Shown here in pieces: positions 53,634 through 62,922 of a stretch of 64,000 nucleotides of DNA. A program made the position numbers and the translations under genes. The stretch is from Rhizobium sp. BK399 (GTDB taxonomy: Bacteria; Pseudomonadota; Alphaproteobacteria; Rhizobiales; Rhizobiaceae), in NCBI RefSeq assembly GCF_014194695.1, contig NZ_JACIAH010000001.1:1-64000 (forward strand), written 5' to 3'. Each line of letters begins with the position of its first letter. Position 1 is the first letter of the stretch. The notes beneath the pieces were generated by a model. That model was not told where the DNA came from and ran no database searches. It saw only the letters and a program-made list of their open reading frames with translations.

Positions 53634-54919
53634 AGAACTCGGTCGTCCTCAAGAACGTTCGCATCGTCGACCCCTCGCGCAATCTCGATGAAGTCGGCAG
53701 CATCATCGTCAGGGATGGCCTGATCGTTGCGGCCGGCGCGGACGCACAGAACCAGGCAGCGCCCGCCGGTGCCGACGTGCGTGATTGCACCGGCCTCGTC
53801 GCTACGCCTGGCCTCGTCGATGCCCGCGTTCATATCGGTGAGCCGGGCGCCGAGCATCGTGAAACGATCGCTTCGGCAAGCCGCGCGGCAGCGGCCGGCG
53901 GCGTTACGTCGATCATCATGATGCCGGATACCGATCCCGTCATCGACGACATCGCGCTTGTCGAATTCGTCAAGAAGACGGCGAAGGACAAGGCACTGGT
54001 CAACGTCTATCCGGCAGCGGCGATCACGAAACATCTTGCCGGCGAGGAAATGACCGAGATCGGCCTGCTGATGGAAGCCGGCGCCGTCGCGTTTACCGAC
54101 GGCCGCTCGAGCGTCCACGACACGCAGGTCCTGCGTCGCGTGATGACCTATGCGCGTGAATTCGGCGCCGTCATCTCCTGCGAGACCCGCGACAAATATC
54201 TGGGTGCCACCGGGGTCATGCATGAGGGACTGTTTGCCAGCTGGCTCGGTCTCGGGGGTATCCCGAAGGAAGCAGAACTCATCCCGCTCGAACGCGACCT
54301 GCGCATCGCCAAGCTGACACGCGGCAACTACCACGCCGCGATGATCTCCGTGCCGGAATCGGTCGAGGCGATCGAGCTTGCCCGCAGCCGTGGTGCGCGC
54401 GTTACCTGCGGTATCTCGATCAACAATCTTTCGCTGAACGAAAACGACATCGGCGAATATCGCACCTTCTTCAAGCTCTATCCGCCGCTGCGCTCCGAAG
54501 ATGATCGTATGGCGATGGTGGATGCGCTGGCGCGCGGTGCGATCGATATCATCGTCTCCTCGCACGACCCGCAGGACGTTGACACGAAACGCCTGCCCTT
54601 CGGTGAAGCGGCCGACGGAGCCGTCGGCCTTGAAACGATGCTAGCTGCGGCGCTGCGCCTGCATCACAGCGGCCAGGTCAGCCTGATGCGGCTGATCGAT
54701 GCCATGTCGACGCGGCCGGCGCAGATTTTCGGCCTCGAGGCCGGCACGCTGAAGCCGGGCGCGAAGGCGGATATTGCGCTGATCGATCTCGATGACCCTT
54801 GGCTTGTCTCGAAGGACATGCTTCTTTCCCGCTCGAAGAACACGCCGTTCGAAGACGCTCGCCTCAGCGGGCGCGCTGTTGCGACCTACGTCGCCGGACG
54901 CTGCGTGCATACGATATAA
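53630..54919 (+). CDS. pyrC: Dihydroorotase-like protein lacking catalytic residues (PyrC', non-catalytic partner of PyrB)
   Basis: 429 residues with the amidohydrolase fold of class I dihydroorotase. The active-site signature normally Asp-x-His-x-His-Leu-Arg-Glu-Pro-Gly reads [10 protein letters not shown] (near 65), losing a zinc-binding His and the substrate-binding Arg. The later His-His-Leu block is Asn-Asn-Leu (near 267), and the Thr-Asp-His-Ala-Pro block is Ser-Ser-His-Asp-Pro (near 307), losing the catalytic Asp. Such PyrC' proteins are known in Pseudomonas as structural partners needed by aspartate carbamoyltransferase. A true dihydroorotase should exist elsewhere in the genome. Annotating it simply as dihydroorotase would be wrong on catalysis. 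Confidence 0.9.
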   Translation: MKNSVVLKNVRIVDPSRNLDEVGSIIVRDGLIVAAGADAQNQAAPAGADVRDCTGLVATPGLVDARVHIGEPGAEHRETIASASRAAAAGGVTSIIMMPDTDPVIDDIALVEFVKKTAKDKALVNVYPAAAITKHLAGEEMTEIGLLMEAGAVAFTDGRSSVHDTQVLRRVMTYAREFGAVISCETRDKYLGATGVMHEGLFASWLGLGGIPKEAELIPLERDLRIAKLTRGNYHAAMISVPESVEAIELARSRGARVTCGISINNLSLNENDIGEYRTFFKLYPPLRSEDDRMAMVDALARGAIDIIVSSHDPQDVDTKRLPFGEAADGAVGLETMLAAALRLHHSGQVSLMRLIDAMSTRPAQIFGLEAGTLKPGAKADIALIDLDDPWLVSKDMLLSRSKNTPFEDARLSGRAVATYVAGRCVHTI

Positions 54920-54938
54920 AAAGACCACCGGAGGGAAC

Positions 54939-55559
54939 ATGGTCTCGGATCTCATGACCTGGCAGATCACGCTGCCGATCGCATTCGCGGCGGCCGCCAT
55001 TGGCTACCTGCTCGGCTCCATCCCCTTCGGCCTGATCCTGACAAAGGCCGCCGGGCTCGGCGACGTCCGCAGCATCGGGTCTGGCAATATCGGCGCGACC
55101 AACGTGCTTAGAACCGGCAACAAGAAGCTTGCAGCCGCAACGCTCCTTCTCGATGCGCTGAAGGCATCGGCCGCAGCTTGGATCGTCGGCTATTTTCTGG
55201 GCAACGAAGCAGCGCTGATCGCGGGTTTCTTCGCCTTCATCGGTCACCTCTTCCCGGTCTGGATCGGCTTCAAGGGTGGCAAGGGTGTCGCCACCTACAT
55301 CGGGACGCTGCTCGGCGTCGCGCCGATCATGGTCCTGGCTTTCGCCGTGGTCTGGCTGGCGGTCGCTTTCACGACCCGGTATTCCTCGCTTGCCGCACTG
55401 GTTGCAATGCTTGTCATTCCGGTTGCATTGTGGATACTGGGCGCCGAGAAGGTTGCAGCGGTCATGGCGATCATGACTGTCATCTCCTACTGGAAGCACA
55501 AGGCCAACATCTCTCGCCTGATGAGCGGGACGGAAAGCAAGATCGGGGCGAAGGGATAG
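54939..55559 (+). CDS. plsY: Acyl-phosphate:glycerol-3-phosphate acyltransferase
   Basis: First acylation of glycerol-3-phosphate in phospholipid synthesis, in the inner membrane. 206 residues with about five to seven hydrophobic segments: Leu-Leu-Gly-Ser-Ile-Pro-Phe-Gly near 26, Gly-Ser-Gly-Asn-Ile-Gly-Ala-Thr-Asn near 48, and Gly-His-Leu-Phe-Pro-Val with Phe-Lys-Gly-Gly-Lys-Gly-Val-Ala-Thr near 103-117 are the three PlsY motifs. GGAGGG before ATG 54939 sets the start. Confidence 0.95.
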   Translation: MVSDLMTWQITLPIAFAAAAIGYLLGSIPFGLILTKAAGLGDVRSIGSGNIGATNVLRTGNKKLAAATLLLDALKASAAAWIVGYFLGNEAALIAGFFAFIGHLFPVWIGFKGGKGVATYIGTLLGVAPIMVLAFAVVWLAVAFTTRYSSLAALVAMLVIPVALWILGAEKVAAVMAIMTVISYWKHKANISRLMSGTESKIGAKG

Positions 55560-55560
55560 A

Positions 55561-56709
55561 ATGGACGCTCGCAGCGCAAGGCCAAAAGGAATTGCGCTGA
55601 CGGAACGCCAACGCATCGCGTGGCTGCGTCTCATCCGCTCCGACAATGTTGGGCCGGCAACCTTTCGCGACCTCATCAACCATTTCGGATCCGCCGAGAC
55701 GGCGCTGGCCGCTCTGCCCGAACTCTCGGCCCGCGGCGGGGCGACGCGCTCCATCCGGATCGCAACGGAGAGCGAGGCGCACAAGGAGTTGGAAGCCGCG
55801 CGGCGCTTCGGCGCCCGATTCGTCGGCATCGGCGAGCCGGACTATCCCCAAGCGCTGAAGCAAGTCGACGGTGCGCCGCCGTTGCTCGCCGTCAAAGGCG
55901 ATCTCTCGGTTTCCCCGCAGCCGGCCGTCGGCATCGTCGGCTCCCGCAACGCCTCCATTAGCGGCGCCAAGTTCGCCGCGACAATCGCGCGCCAATGCGG
56001 CCAAGCAGGCTACGTCGTCGTCTCCGGCCTTGCACGCGGCGTCGACACGGCAGCGCATCGCGCAAGCCTCGACACGGGAACGGTGGCTGCGATGGCCGGA
56101 GGTCTGGACCAACCCTATCCGCCGGAGAATGCCGGTCTGCTTGACACCATCTGGAATGGCAACGGGCTTGCCATCAGCGAAATGCCATTCGGCTGGGAGC
56201 CGCGCGCACGCGACTTTCCACGCAGAAACCGGCTTATCGCCGGCGTTTCGCTGGGCGTCGTTGTCGTCGAAGCGGCGATGCGCTCGGGTTCGCTGATCAC
56301 GGCAAGGCTGGCCGGCGACTTCGGCAGGCTGGTTTTCGCGGTGCCGGGTTCACCGCTCGATCCCCGGTGTCATGGCACCAATGGATTGCTGAAAGACGGT
56401 GCGATGATTGTCACGACACCGGATGACGTCACCGAAGCTCTGGCACCACTCTCACAGATCGAACGCTACTCCGCGCCGGTCGCCGAGGAGCCGGAACGCG
56501 ACGGCGGCCGCTCCATGCTCCCGCCTGATGATTCCGATCGCTCGCTTATCGTCGATGCACTCGGGCCGACGCCGGTCGAGATCGACGACGTCATCCGCCA
56601 TACCGGTTTGCCGGCGGCTTCGGTCTATCTCGTCCTGCTGGAGCTTGATATCGCCGGACGGCTTCATCGCCATCCCGGCGGTTTCGTCTCTCTTGCCATG
56701 GGCGACTGA
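55561..56709 (+). CDS. dprA: DNA processing protein DprA
   Basis: Loads RecA on incoming single-stranded DNA during natural transformation; widely kept also in bacteria not known to be competent. 382 residues: a helix-hairpin-like N-terminal part (about 10-70), a Rossmann DNA_processg_A domain with Val-Gly-Ser-Arg-Asn near 125, Ser-Gly-Leu-Ala-Arg-Gly-Val-Asp-Thr near 157, Phe-Pro-Arg-Arg-Asn-Arg-Leu-Ile-Ala-Gly near 220 and Gly-Ser-Leu-Ile-Thr-Ala near 242, and a C-terminal winged-helix domain (about 320-380). It starts one base after the plsY stop, a tight junction. Confidence 0.95.
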   Translation: MDARSARPKGIALTERQRIAWLRLIRSDNVGPATFRDLINHFGSAETALAALPELSARGGATRSIRIATESEAHKELEAARRFGARFVGIGEPDYPQALKQVDGAPPLLAVKGDLSVSPQPAVGIVGSRNASISGAKFAATIARQCGQAGYVVVSGLARGVDTAAHRASLDTGTVAAMAGGLDQPYPPENAGLLDTIWNGNGLAISEMPFGWEPRARDFPRRNRLIAGVSLGVVVVEAAMRSGSLITARLAGDFGRLVFAVPGSPLDPRCHGTNGLLKDGAMIVTTPDDVTEALAPLSQIERYSAPVAEEPERDGGRSMLPPDDSDRSLIVDALGPTPVEIDDVIRHTGLPAASVYLVLLELDIAGRLHRHPGGFVSLAMGD

Positions 56710-56714
56710 GATCC

Positions 56715-56843
56715 CTACGTCCGGGCCTGAAGATCGCCGGCCTCCACATAGGCCATCTCGATCAGATAGCAGAGCATATCGGCGTTCTCTTTTTCCGCCA
56801 CCCGCCGCAACTCAGCGAGCATCTGCCTGATGAAGGTTCTCAT
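56715..56843 (-). CDS. Very small protein, unknown function (42 residues)
   Basis: Minus-strand frame: Met-Arg-Thr-Phe-Ile-Arg-Gln-Met-Leu-Ala-Glu-Leu-Arg-Arg-Val-Ala-Glu-Lys, then Met-Leu-Cys-Tyr-Leu-Ile-Glu-Met-Ala-Tyr-Val-Glu-Ala. It looks like one or two amphipathic helices and resembles tiny rhizobial proteins I recall with Leu-Tyr/Cys-Tyr-Leu-Ile-x-Met-Ala. The ribosome site is weak, which keeps confidence moderate. It is convergent with dprA, 5 bases apart. Confidence 0.5.
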   Translation of the reverse strand: MRTFIRQMLAELRRVAEKENADMLCYLIEMAYVEAGDLQART

Positions 56844-57144
56844 GCGAGCCGGATCGTCCGGTATCTTTCTTTGCGAACTTGGCCGCCATGGGATAGTCTC
56901 TGACGAAAGAGAGGCGCTGCCTTTCGGCTAGCCCGAACCACACTTCAAAAACGATACCTCAATTATCAGAAATTGCAATAAGTTTGCGATCTCGTATTGG
57001 TTGTATCGCGTTGTAATGCGTAAAAATGCAGTCAGACCACTTGACCGAAACGAATTCCCTGTCCATGTCGAAGAGCCGGCTATCTGGACACGGCAGGGAT
57101 TCCATCTGCTTATCCGCCGGCTTGGCACGTTTTTTTAGAGAATC
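56844..57144. other. AT-richer intergenic region upstream of topA
   Basis: About 300 bases with lower GC than its surroundings between 56940 and 57040. It probably contains promoters for topA and for the tiny minus-strand gene. A run of seven T after CGCCGGCTTGGCACG near 57110-57136 resembles a terminator tail, but it sits just before the topA start and may instead be a leader feature. No gene recognised. Confidence 0.4.
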
Positions 57145-59805
57145 ATGATGAATGTTGTAGTGGTAGAATCGCCTGCCAAGGCAAAGACGATCAACAAGTA
57201 TCTGGGCTCCGGATACAAGGTGCTCGCCTCCTTCGGCCATGTCCGCGATCTGCCTGCCAAGGACGGCTCGGTTCTTCCGGATCAGGATTTCGAAATGCTG
57301 TGGGAGGTCGACGGCGCATCGGCCAAGCGGCTGAAGGATATCGCCGACGCGGTGAAGTCGTCCGACAGCCTATTCCTCGCAACCGACCCGGACCGCGAGG
57401 GTGAAGCGATTTCCTGGCACGTCCTCGACATGCTGAACAAGAAGCGCGTCCTGAGCGGCAAGACCGTGAAGCGGGTCGTTTTCAATGCGATCACGAAGAA
57501 GGCCGTCCTCGATGCCATGGCGGAGCCACGCGACATCGACGTGCCGCTCGTCGATGCGTATCTCGCTCGCCGTGCCCTCGACTATCTCGTCGGCTTCAAC
57601 CTGTCGCCAGTTCTCTGGCGCAAGCTCCCGGGCGCACGTTCGGCCGGCCGCGTTCAGTCGGTGGCGCTGCGTCTGGTGTGCGATCGTGAGTCCGAAATCG
57701 AGCGCTTCATCTCCGAGGAGTACTGGAACCTTTCGGTTCTCCTGAAGACGCCACGGGGCGACGAGTTCGAAGCAAAACTGGTTGCAGCGAATGGCAAGCG
57801 GTTGCAGGCTCGTTCGATCGGAAACGGCGAAGAAGCCGGCAAGCTCAAGGCCCTTCTGGAAGGCGCGAGCTATGCCGTCGACACGGTCGAGGCAAAGCCG
57901 GTCAAGCGCAACCCGGGACCACCCTTCACAACCTCCACACTGCAGCAGGCGGCGTCCTCGAAGCTCGGCTTTTCAGCGTCCCGGACCATGCAGGTTGCCC
58001 AGAAGCTCTACGAGGGTGTCGACATCGGCGGCGAGACGGTCGGTCTGATCACCTACATGCGTACGGATGGCGTTCAGATGGCGCCCGAAGCCATCGATGC
58101 GGCGCGGAGCGCAATCGTCGATCAATTCGGCCAACGCTATCTGCCGGAGAAGGCTCGCTTCTATTCCACCAAGGCCAAGAACGCCCAGGAAGCACACGAG
58201 GCGATCCGCCCGACCGATTTCAATCGCTCGCCCGACCGCGTGCGGCAGTTCCTCGATGCCGACCAGTTGAGGCTTTACGACCTTGTCTGGAAGCGCGGCA
58301 TCGCGAGCCAGATGGCCTCGGCTGAAATCGAGCGTACCACGGCTGAGATCACCGCCGACAACAAGGGCGAGAAAGCCGGTCTGCGCGCTGTCGGCTCGGT
58401 GATCCGTTTCGACGGCTTCATCGCCGCCTATACCGACCAGAAGGAAGACGGCGAACAGAGCGACGACGGTGACGAGGATGGTCGTCTGCCCGAGATCAAT
58501 GCCCGCGAGAACCTCGCAAAGCAGAAGATCAATTCGACCCAGCACTTCACCGAACCGCCGCCGCGCTATTCGGAAGCATCGCTAATCAAGAAGATGGAAG
58601 AGCTCGGCATTGGGCGTCCGTCGACTTACGCTGCGACGCTGGCGACCTTGCGCGATCGCGAGTACGTCACCATCGACAAGCGCAAGCTCATTCCGCAGGC
58701 CAAGGGCCGGCTGGTGACGGCCTTCCTCGAAAGCTTCTTCACCAAATACGTCGAATACGATTTCACCGCTGATCTTGAAGAGAAGCTAGACCGGATCTCG
58801 GCCGGGGAGCTGAACTGGAAGCAGGTGCTGCGCGATTTCTGGAAGGATTTCTTCTCCCAGATCGAGGATACGAAGGAACTTCGCGTCACCAACGTTCTCG
58901 ACTCGCTTAACGAAGCGCTGGCGCCACTCGTTTTCCCGAAGCGGGAAGATGGCGGCGACCCGCGCATCTGCCAGGTTTGCGGCACAGGCAACCTTTCGCT
59001 GAAGCTCGGAAAGTATGGCGCCTTCGTCGGTTGCTCGAACTATCCCGAATGCAACTATACCCGTCAGCTTTCATCCGAAGGTGGTTCGGAAGCCGAAGGC
59101 GTTGCGCTGAACGAGCCGAAGAACCTCGGCACCGATCCGGTGACCGGTGAAGAGCTTACGCTGCGTTCGGGCCGCTTCGGCCCCTACATCCAGCGCGGTG
59201 ATGGCAAGGAAGCAAAGCGTTCCTCGCTGCCGAAGGGCTGGAAACCCGAGGATATCGACTACGAGAAGGCGATGGCGCTGATTTCGCTGCCACGCGATAT
59301 CGGCAAGCACCCGGAAACCGGCAAGATGATTTCTTCCGGCATCGGTCGCTATGGGCCGTTCCTGTTGCATGACGGCGGCTACGCCAACCTCGAAAGCGTC
59401 GAAGACGTCTTCTCGATCGGGCTCAACCGCGCTGTGACCGTGATTGCCGACAAGGCGAGCAAGGGCCCTGCCGGACGCGGCCGGACTGCAGCGGCAGCGT
59501 TGAAGGAACTGGGCGACCATCCGGATGGCGGTGCGATCACCGTTCGCGACGGCAAGTATGGTCCCTACGTGAACTGGGGCAAGGTCAATGCGACCCTGCC
59601 GAAGGGCACCGATCCGCAGGCCCTGACTGTCGAGGAAGCGCTGGCGCTGATCACCGCCAAGGCAGGCAAGGCACCGGCATCGAAGAGCAAGGCAAAACCG
59701 AAGGCGAAGGCCGCCTCGGCTGAAACCAAGACTACCAAGACCGCCGCCAAGCCGAAAACGACCAAAGCCAAGGCGCCGGCAAAGACGAAGAAGAGCAAAG
59801 AGTGA
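57145..59805 (+). CDS. topA: DNA topoisomerase I
   Basis: Relaxes negative supercoils. 886 residues: Toprim domain at the start (Val-Val-Glu-Ser-Pro-Ala-Lys-Ala-Lys-Thr near 6, Asp-Pro-Asp-Arg-Glu-Gly-Glu near 82), the catalytic Tyr in Ile-Thr-Tyr-Met-Arg-Thr-Asp near 307, Gly-Ile-Gly-Arg-Pro-Ser-Thr-Tyr-Ala near 490, one clear Cys4 zinc ribbon (Cys-x2-Cys...Cys-x4/5-Cys near 610-635), then Topo C-terminal repeats and a Lys/Ala-rich tail of about 40 residues. Start may be either of two adjacent ATGs. rnr overlaps its stop. Confidence 0.97.
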   Translation: MMNVVVVESPAKAKTINKYLGSGYKVLASFGHVRDLPAKDGSVLPDQDFEMLWEVDGASAKRLKDIADAVKSSDSLFLATDPDREGEAISWHVLDMLNKKRVLSGKTVKRVVFNAITKKAVLDAMAEPRDIDVPLVDAYLARRALDYLVGFNLSPVLWRKLPGARSAGRVQSVALRLVCDRESEIERFISEEYWNLSVLLKTPRGDEFEAKLVAANGKRLQARSIGNGEEAGKLKALLEGASYAVDTVEAKPVKRNPGPPFTTSTLQQAASSKLGFSASRTMQVAQKLYEGVDIGGETVGLITYMRTDGVQMAPEAIDAARSAIVDQFGQRYLPEKARFYSTKAKNAQEAHEAIRPTDFNRSPDRVRQFLDADQLRLYDLVWKRGIASQMASAEIERTTAEITADNKGEKAGLRAVGSVIRFDGFIAAYTDQKEDGEQSDDGDEDGRLPEINARENLAKQKINSTQHFTEPPPRYSEASLIKKMEELGIGRPSTYAATLATLRDREYVTIDKRKLIPQAKGRLVTAFLESFFTKYVEYDFTADLEEKLDRISAGELNWKQVLRDFWKDFFSQIEDTKELRVTNVLDSLNEALAPLVFPKREDGGDPRICQVCGTGNLSLKLGKYGAFVGCSNYPECNYTRQLSSEGGSEAEGVALNEPKNLGTDPVTGEELTLRSGRFGPYIQRGDGKEAKRSSLPKGWKPEDIDYEKAMALISLPRDIGKHPETGKMISSGIGRYGPFLLHDGGYANLESVEDVFSIGLNRAVTVIADKASKGPAGRGRTAAAALKELGDHPDGGAITVRDGKYGPYVNWGKVNATLPKGTDPQALTVEEALALITAKAGKAPASKSKAKPKAKAASAETKTTKTAAKPKTTKAKAPAKTKKSKE

Positions 59806-62174
59806 GCAAAATCCCGCGGGAAAGAATGAAGGGCATGGGCAAGCGTCCCGGCAAGATCGGACGCGCCAGCCAGCAACCCGCAGCCGAACCGCTGAACATC
59901 GCCCACGGGGCCCTGCCCTCCCGCGAAGTGATTCTGCGCTTTATCGCCGACCATCCGCAGAAGGCGTCGAAGCGCGAGCTTGCGAAGGCCTTCGGACTGA
60001 AAGGCGACAACCGCGTCGAACTGAAGCACCTCCTGCGCGAACTGGAGCAGGAAGGAATGCTCCAGAAGACGCGCAAGTCGCTGATCCGGCCGGGCGCCCT
60101 GCCGCCCGTCACAGTGCTCGACATCACGACGCGCGACAAGGACGGCGAACTGATCGGCCGTCCGGCGGAGTGGCCGGAGGAGATGGGGGTTGCGCCCGCC
60201 GTCGCCATCCGCCAGTCGACATCGGCAGCAGGTCGCAACGGCAAGGGCAAGGCTCCTGTCGCCGGCATGGGCGACCGAATCCTCGCGAAGATCTTTCCGG
60301 CCTCTGATCGCGGCGGCCCGGCCTACACCGCGCGCATCATCAAGATTTTGGACAAGCGCCGCGGCGCGTTGCTCGGCGTCTTCAAGGATGCACCTGGTGG
60401 TGCCGGTCGTCTGCTGCCGATCGAGCGGCGCGGCGAGGAAATGGTGATCGACCCCGAGTACAAGGGCGAGGCCAAGGACGGCGATCTTGTCGAGGTCGAA
60501 GTTGCCCGTCTCGGTCGATTCGGCCTGCCGCGCGCCAAGGTGCTCTCGATCATCGGTTCCGTCGCATCCGAGAAGGCGATCTCGATGATCGCCATCCATG
60601 CCCATGGCATCCCTTATACATTCCCGCCTGCTGTCGTCGCCGAAGCCGACGATGCCAAGCCCGCGACGATGTCGCATCGCGAGGACTGGCGCGATGTGCC
60701 GCTGATCACCATCGATCCGGCTGACGCCAAGGACCATGACGACGCCGTCTATGCCGAGGCGGATCCCTCGCCCGATAATCCGGATGGCGTCATCGTTACT
60801 GTCGCCATCGCCGACGTCTCCTATTACGTTCGCCCGAACTCTCCGCTCGATCGCGAAGCGCTGAAGCGCGGCAACTCGGTCTATTTCCCGGACCGGGTCG
60901 TGCCGATGTTGCCGGAGCGCATCTCGAACGATCTCTGCTCGTTGAGAGAAGGTCAGGACCGGCCGGCGCTTGCCGTTCGCATGATGTTTTCGAAGGAAGG
61001 CCGAAAGATCGGCCATACCTTCCATCGCGTGATGATGAAGAGCGCGGCAAAGCTCTCCTACCAGCAGGCGCAGGCGGCGATCGACGGCACGCCTGACGAT
61101 AAGACGGGACCGCTTCTCGAACCGATCCTGAAGCCGCTTTGGAATGCCTACCGGATCATGACGCTCGGTCGTGGGCGCCGGCAACCGCTCGAGCTCGACA
61201 TGCCGGAGCGCAAGATCCTGCTGAAGCCTGACGGCACCGTGGACCGCGTTGTCGTGCCGCCACGCCTCGACGCGCACAAGCTGATCGAAGAAATGATGAT
61301 CCAGGCCAACGTTTCGGCAGCCGAGACGCTGGAGAAGAAGCGGCAGGTGCTGATCTACCGCATCCATGACGGCCCGACGCTCGCCAAGCAGGAAGTGCTG
61401 CGCGAGTTCCTGGCAACGCTTGGCATATCGCTTCCCAAGGGCGGCAACATGCGCGCCAACAATTTCAACATGATCCTCGCCAAGGCGGACGACACGCCGC
61501 ACCAGACGATGGTCAACGAGATGGTGCTTCGCTCGCAGAGCCAGGCTATCTACAGCCCGGAGAATATCGGGCACTTCGGCCTGAACCTGATGAAATACGC
61601 GCACTTCACCTCGCCGATCCGCCGTTATGCGGACCTGATCGTGCACCGTGCACTGGTCGGCTCGCTCGGTTTCGGTGAAGGCGGCATCACGCCCGACGAA
61701 GAAGCCGCACTCGACGATATTGCCGCAGAGATCTCGACTTTCGAGCGCCGCGCCATGGCCGCCGAGCGCGAAACGGTGGACCGCCTGATTGCGCATCATC
61801 TTGCCGGCCGTATCGGCGAGGAATTCCAAGGACGCGTATCAGGTGTGACGAAATCGGGACTATTTGTCACCCTCCCGGACTATGGAGCGGATGGCTTCGT
61901 TCCTATATCTACGCTCGGAACGGACTACTTCATCTATGATGAGGCGCATCAGGCATTGTCTGGCGAAAAGACCGGGCTTGGGTATCGCCTCGGCGACGAC
62001 GTCACGGTCAAGCTCGCAGAGGCTATTCCGCTTGCCGGTGCGCTGCGTTTCGAGGTGATCAGCGAAGGGCGAAAGATGCCGGCCGCTGTGCGTTCGTTCC
62101 ATAAGGCTGGCCGGCGCGACGCAAGCCGCGCGCGCAAGCAGGCCGGAACGAGGCCGCCAAGAGGGCGGCGATAG
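59802..62174 (+). CDS. rnr: Ribonuclease R
   Basis: Processive 3'-5' exoribonuclease that degrades structured RNA. 790 residues: a basic N-terminal extension, a winged-helix region (about 45-95), cold-shock domains, the RNB catalytic centre with Ile-Asp-Pro-Ala-Asp-Ala-Lys-Asp-His-Asp-Asp-Ala near 305 (metal Asp residues), the Thr-Ser-Pro-Ile-Arg-Arg-Tyr-Ala-Asp block near 604, and an S1 domain near 675-750 followed by a basic tail. The start is the GTG at 59802 overlapping the topA stop (GTGA), so the two genes are coupled. Confidence 0.96.
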   Translation: MSKIPRERMKGMGKRPGKIGRASQQPAAEPLNIAHGALPSREVILRFIADHPQKASKRELAKAFGLKGDNRVELKHLLRELEQEGMLQKTRKSLIRPGALPPVTVLDITTRDKDGELIGRPAEWPEEMGVAPAVAIRQSTSAAGRNGKGKAPVAGMGDRILAKIFPASDRGGPAYTARIIKILDKRRGALLGVFKDAPGGAGRLLPIERRGEEMVIDPEYKGEAKDGDLVEVEVARLGRFGLPRAKVLSIIGSVASEKAISMIAIHAHGIPYTFPPAVVAEADDAKPATMSHREDWRDVPLITIDPADAKDHDDAVYAEADPSPDNPDGVIVTVAIADVSYYVRPNSPLDREALKRGNSVYFPDRVVPMLPERISNDLCSLREGQDRPALAVRMMFSKEGRKIGHTFHRVMMKSAAKLSYQQAQAAIDGTPDDKTGPLLEPILKPLWNAYRIMTLGRGRRQPLELDMPERKILLKPDGTVDRVVVPPRLDAHKLIEEMMIQANVSAAETLEKKRQVLIYRIHDGPTLAKQEVLREFLATLGISLPKGGNMRANNFNMILAKADDTPHQTMVNEMVLRSQSQAIYSPENIGHFGLNLMKYAHFTSPIRRYADLIVHRALVGSLGFGEGGITPDEEAALDDIAAEISTFERRAMAAERETVDRLIAHHLAGRIGEEFQGRVSGVTKSGLFVTLPDYGADGFVPISTLGTDYFIYDEAHQALSGEKTGLGYRLGDDVTVKLAEAIPLAGALRFEVISEGRKMPAAVRSFHKAGRRDASRARKQAGTRPPRGRR

Positions 62175-62206
62175 GCGTGTAGGGACGCCGCGAAAGGAAA
62201 CGGACG

Positions 62207-62659
62207 ATGACGACCACTTCCAGCGACCAGCCAATCCGTTACGGAAGCAGTGAAGAGGTGGAACGTCCGCTCGGCCGTTCTATCAAGCGCGGTATGCTGA
62301 ACACCTGCCCCAACTGCGGCAGCGGCAAACTGTTCAAGAGCTTCCTGAAGCCGGTGGACAATTGCGCCGCCTGCGGCGAGGCCATGTACCATCATCGCGC
62401 GGACGACCTGCCGCCCTATCTTGCCATCGTCATTATCGGCCACCTCATCATCGGTGGCTACATGGCGACTGACCTCGTCTGGCCCATGCCGCTCTGGCTG
62501 ACCTTTACAATCTGGGCGCCGATCACGGTCCTTGCCGCTCTGCTAGTCATCCAGCCAATCAAGGGCGGTGTTATCGGCCTGCAATGGGCACAGCGCATGC
62601 ACGGCTTCGGCGGGCACGGCGATGACGAGGAATACGAGATTCCCGGCCGCAACCGGTGA
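62207..62659 (+). CDS. DUF983 zinc-ribbon membrane protein
   Basis: 150 residues. A four-Cys zinc ribbon (Cys-Pro-Asn-Cys near 29 and Cys-Ala-Ala-Cys near 48), then Arg-Ala-Asp-Asp-Leu-Pro-Pro-Tyr near 59, then two hydrophobic segments (about 68-86 and 95-112). This is the DUF983 family; some members lie near cytochrome oxidase genes, but the role is unknown. AAAGGAAA precedes the ATG. It follows rnr by 32 bases, so it is likely co-transcribed. Confidence 0.92.
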   Translation: MTTTSSDQPIRYGSSEEVERPLGRSIKRGMLNTCPNCGSGKLFKSFLKPVDNCAACGEAMYHHRADDLPPYLAIVIIGHLIIGGYMATDLVWPMPLWLTFTIWAPITVLAALLVIQPIKGGVIGLQWAQRMHGFGGHGDDEEYEIPGRNR

Positions 62660-62922
62660 GCACCGCCCACCTTCACCTTCACGACACAATTGACGTGTAG
62701 TGGCACGCCCCAACTGCCCTGCTGTTCAGCGGCCGCAGGGCGAAATCTTAGGCGTATTCGGTAAGCTTCTTTGATTGAATCAATTCAAGATCATCCAGGT
62801 TATTGCCGCCAGCGCGTTTCATCTTGTAAAGCACAGCCGTCATTTGGATTTGGCACTACCGTGCCTTTCTATGGTGCTTTGCGGTGAGCGATTCTCCGCA
62901 GCCAGTCTCTAAGGATGGATAC

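Noticed and set aside
53408..54565. Open frame of 385 codons on the minus strand
   Set aside because: Antisense to pyrB/pyrC; no protein family resemblance.
59565..61829. Long open frame of 754 codons on the minus strand
   Set aside because: It is antisense to the 3' end of topA and most of rnr, both of which have full family motifs. High GC gives long antisense frames here; the translation is Arg/His-rich without known motifs.
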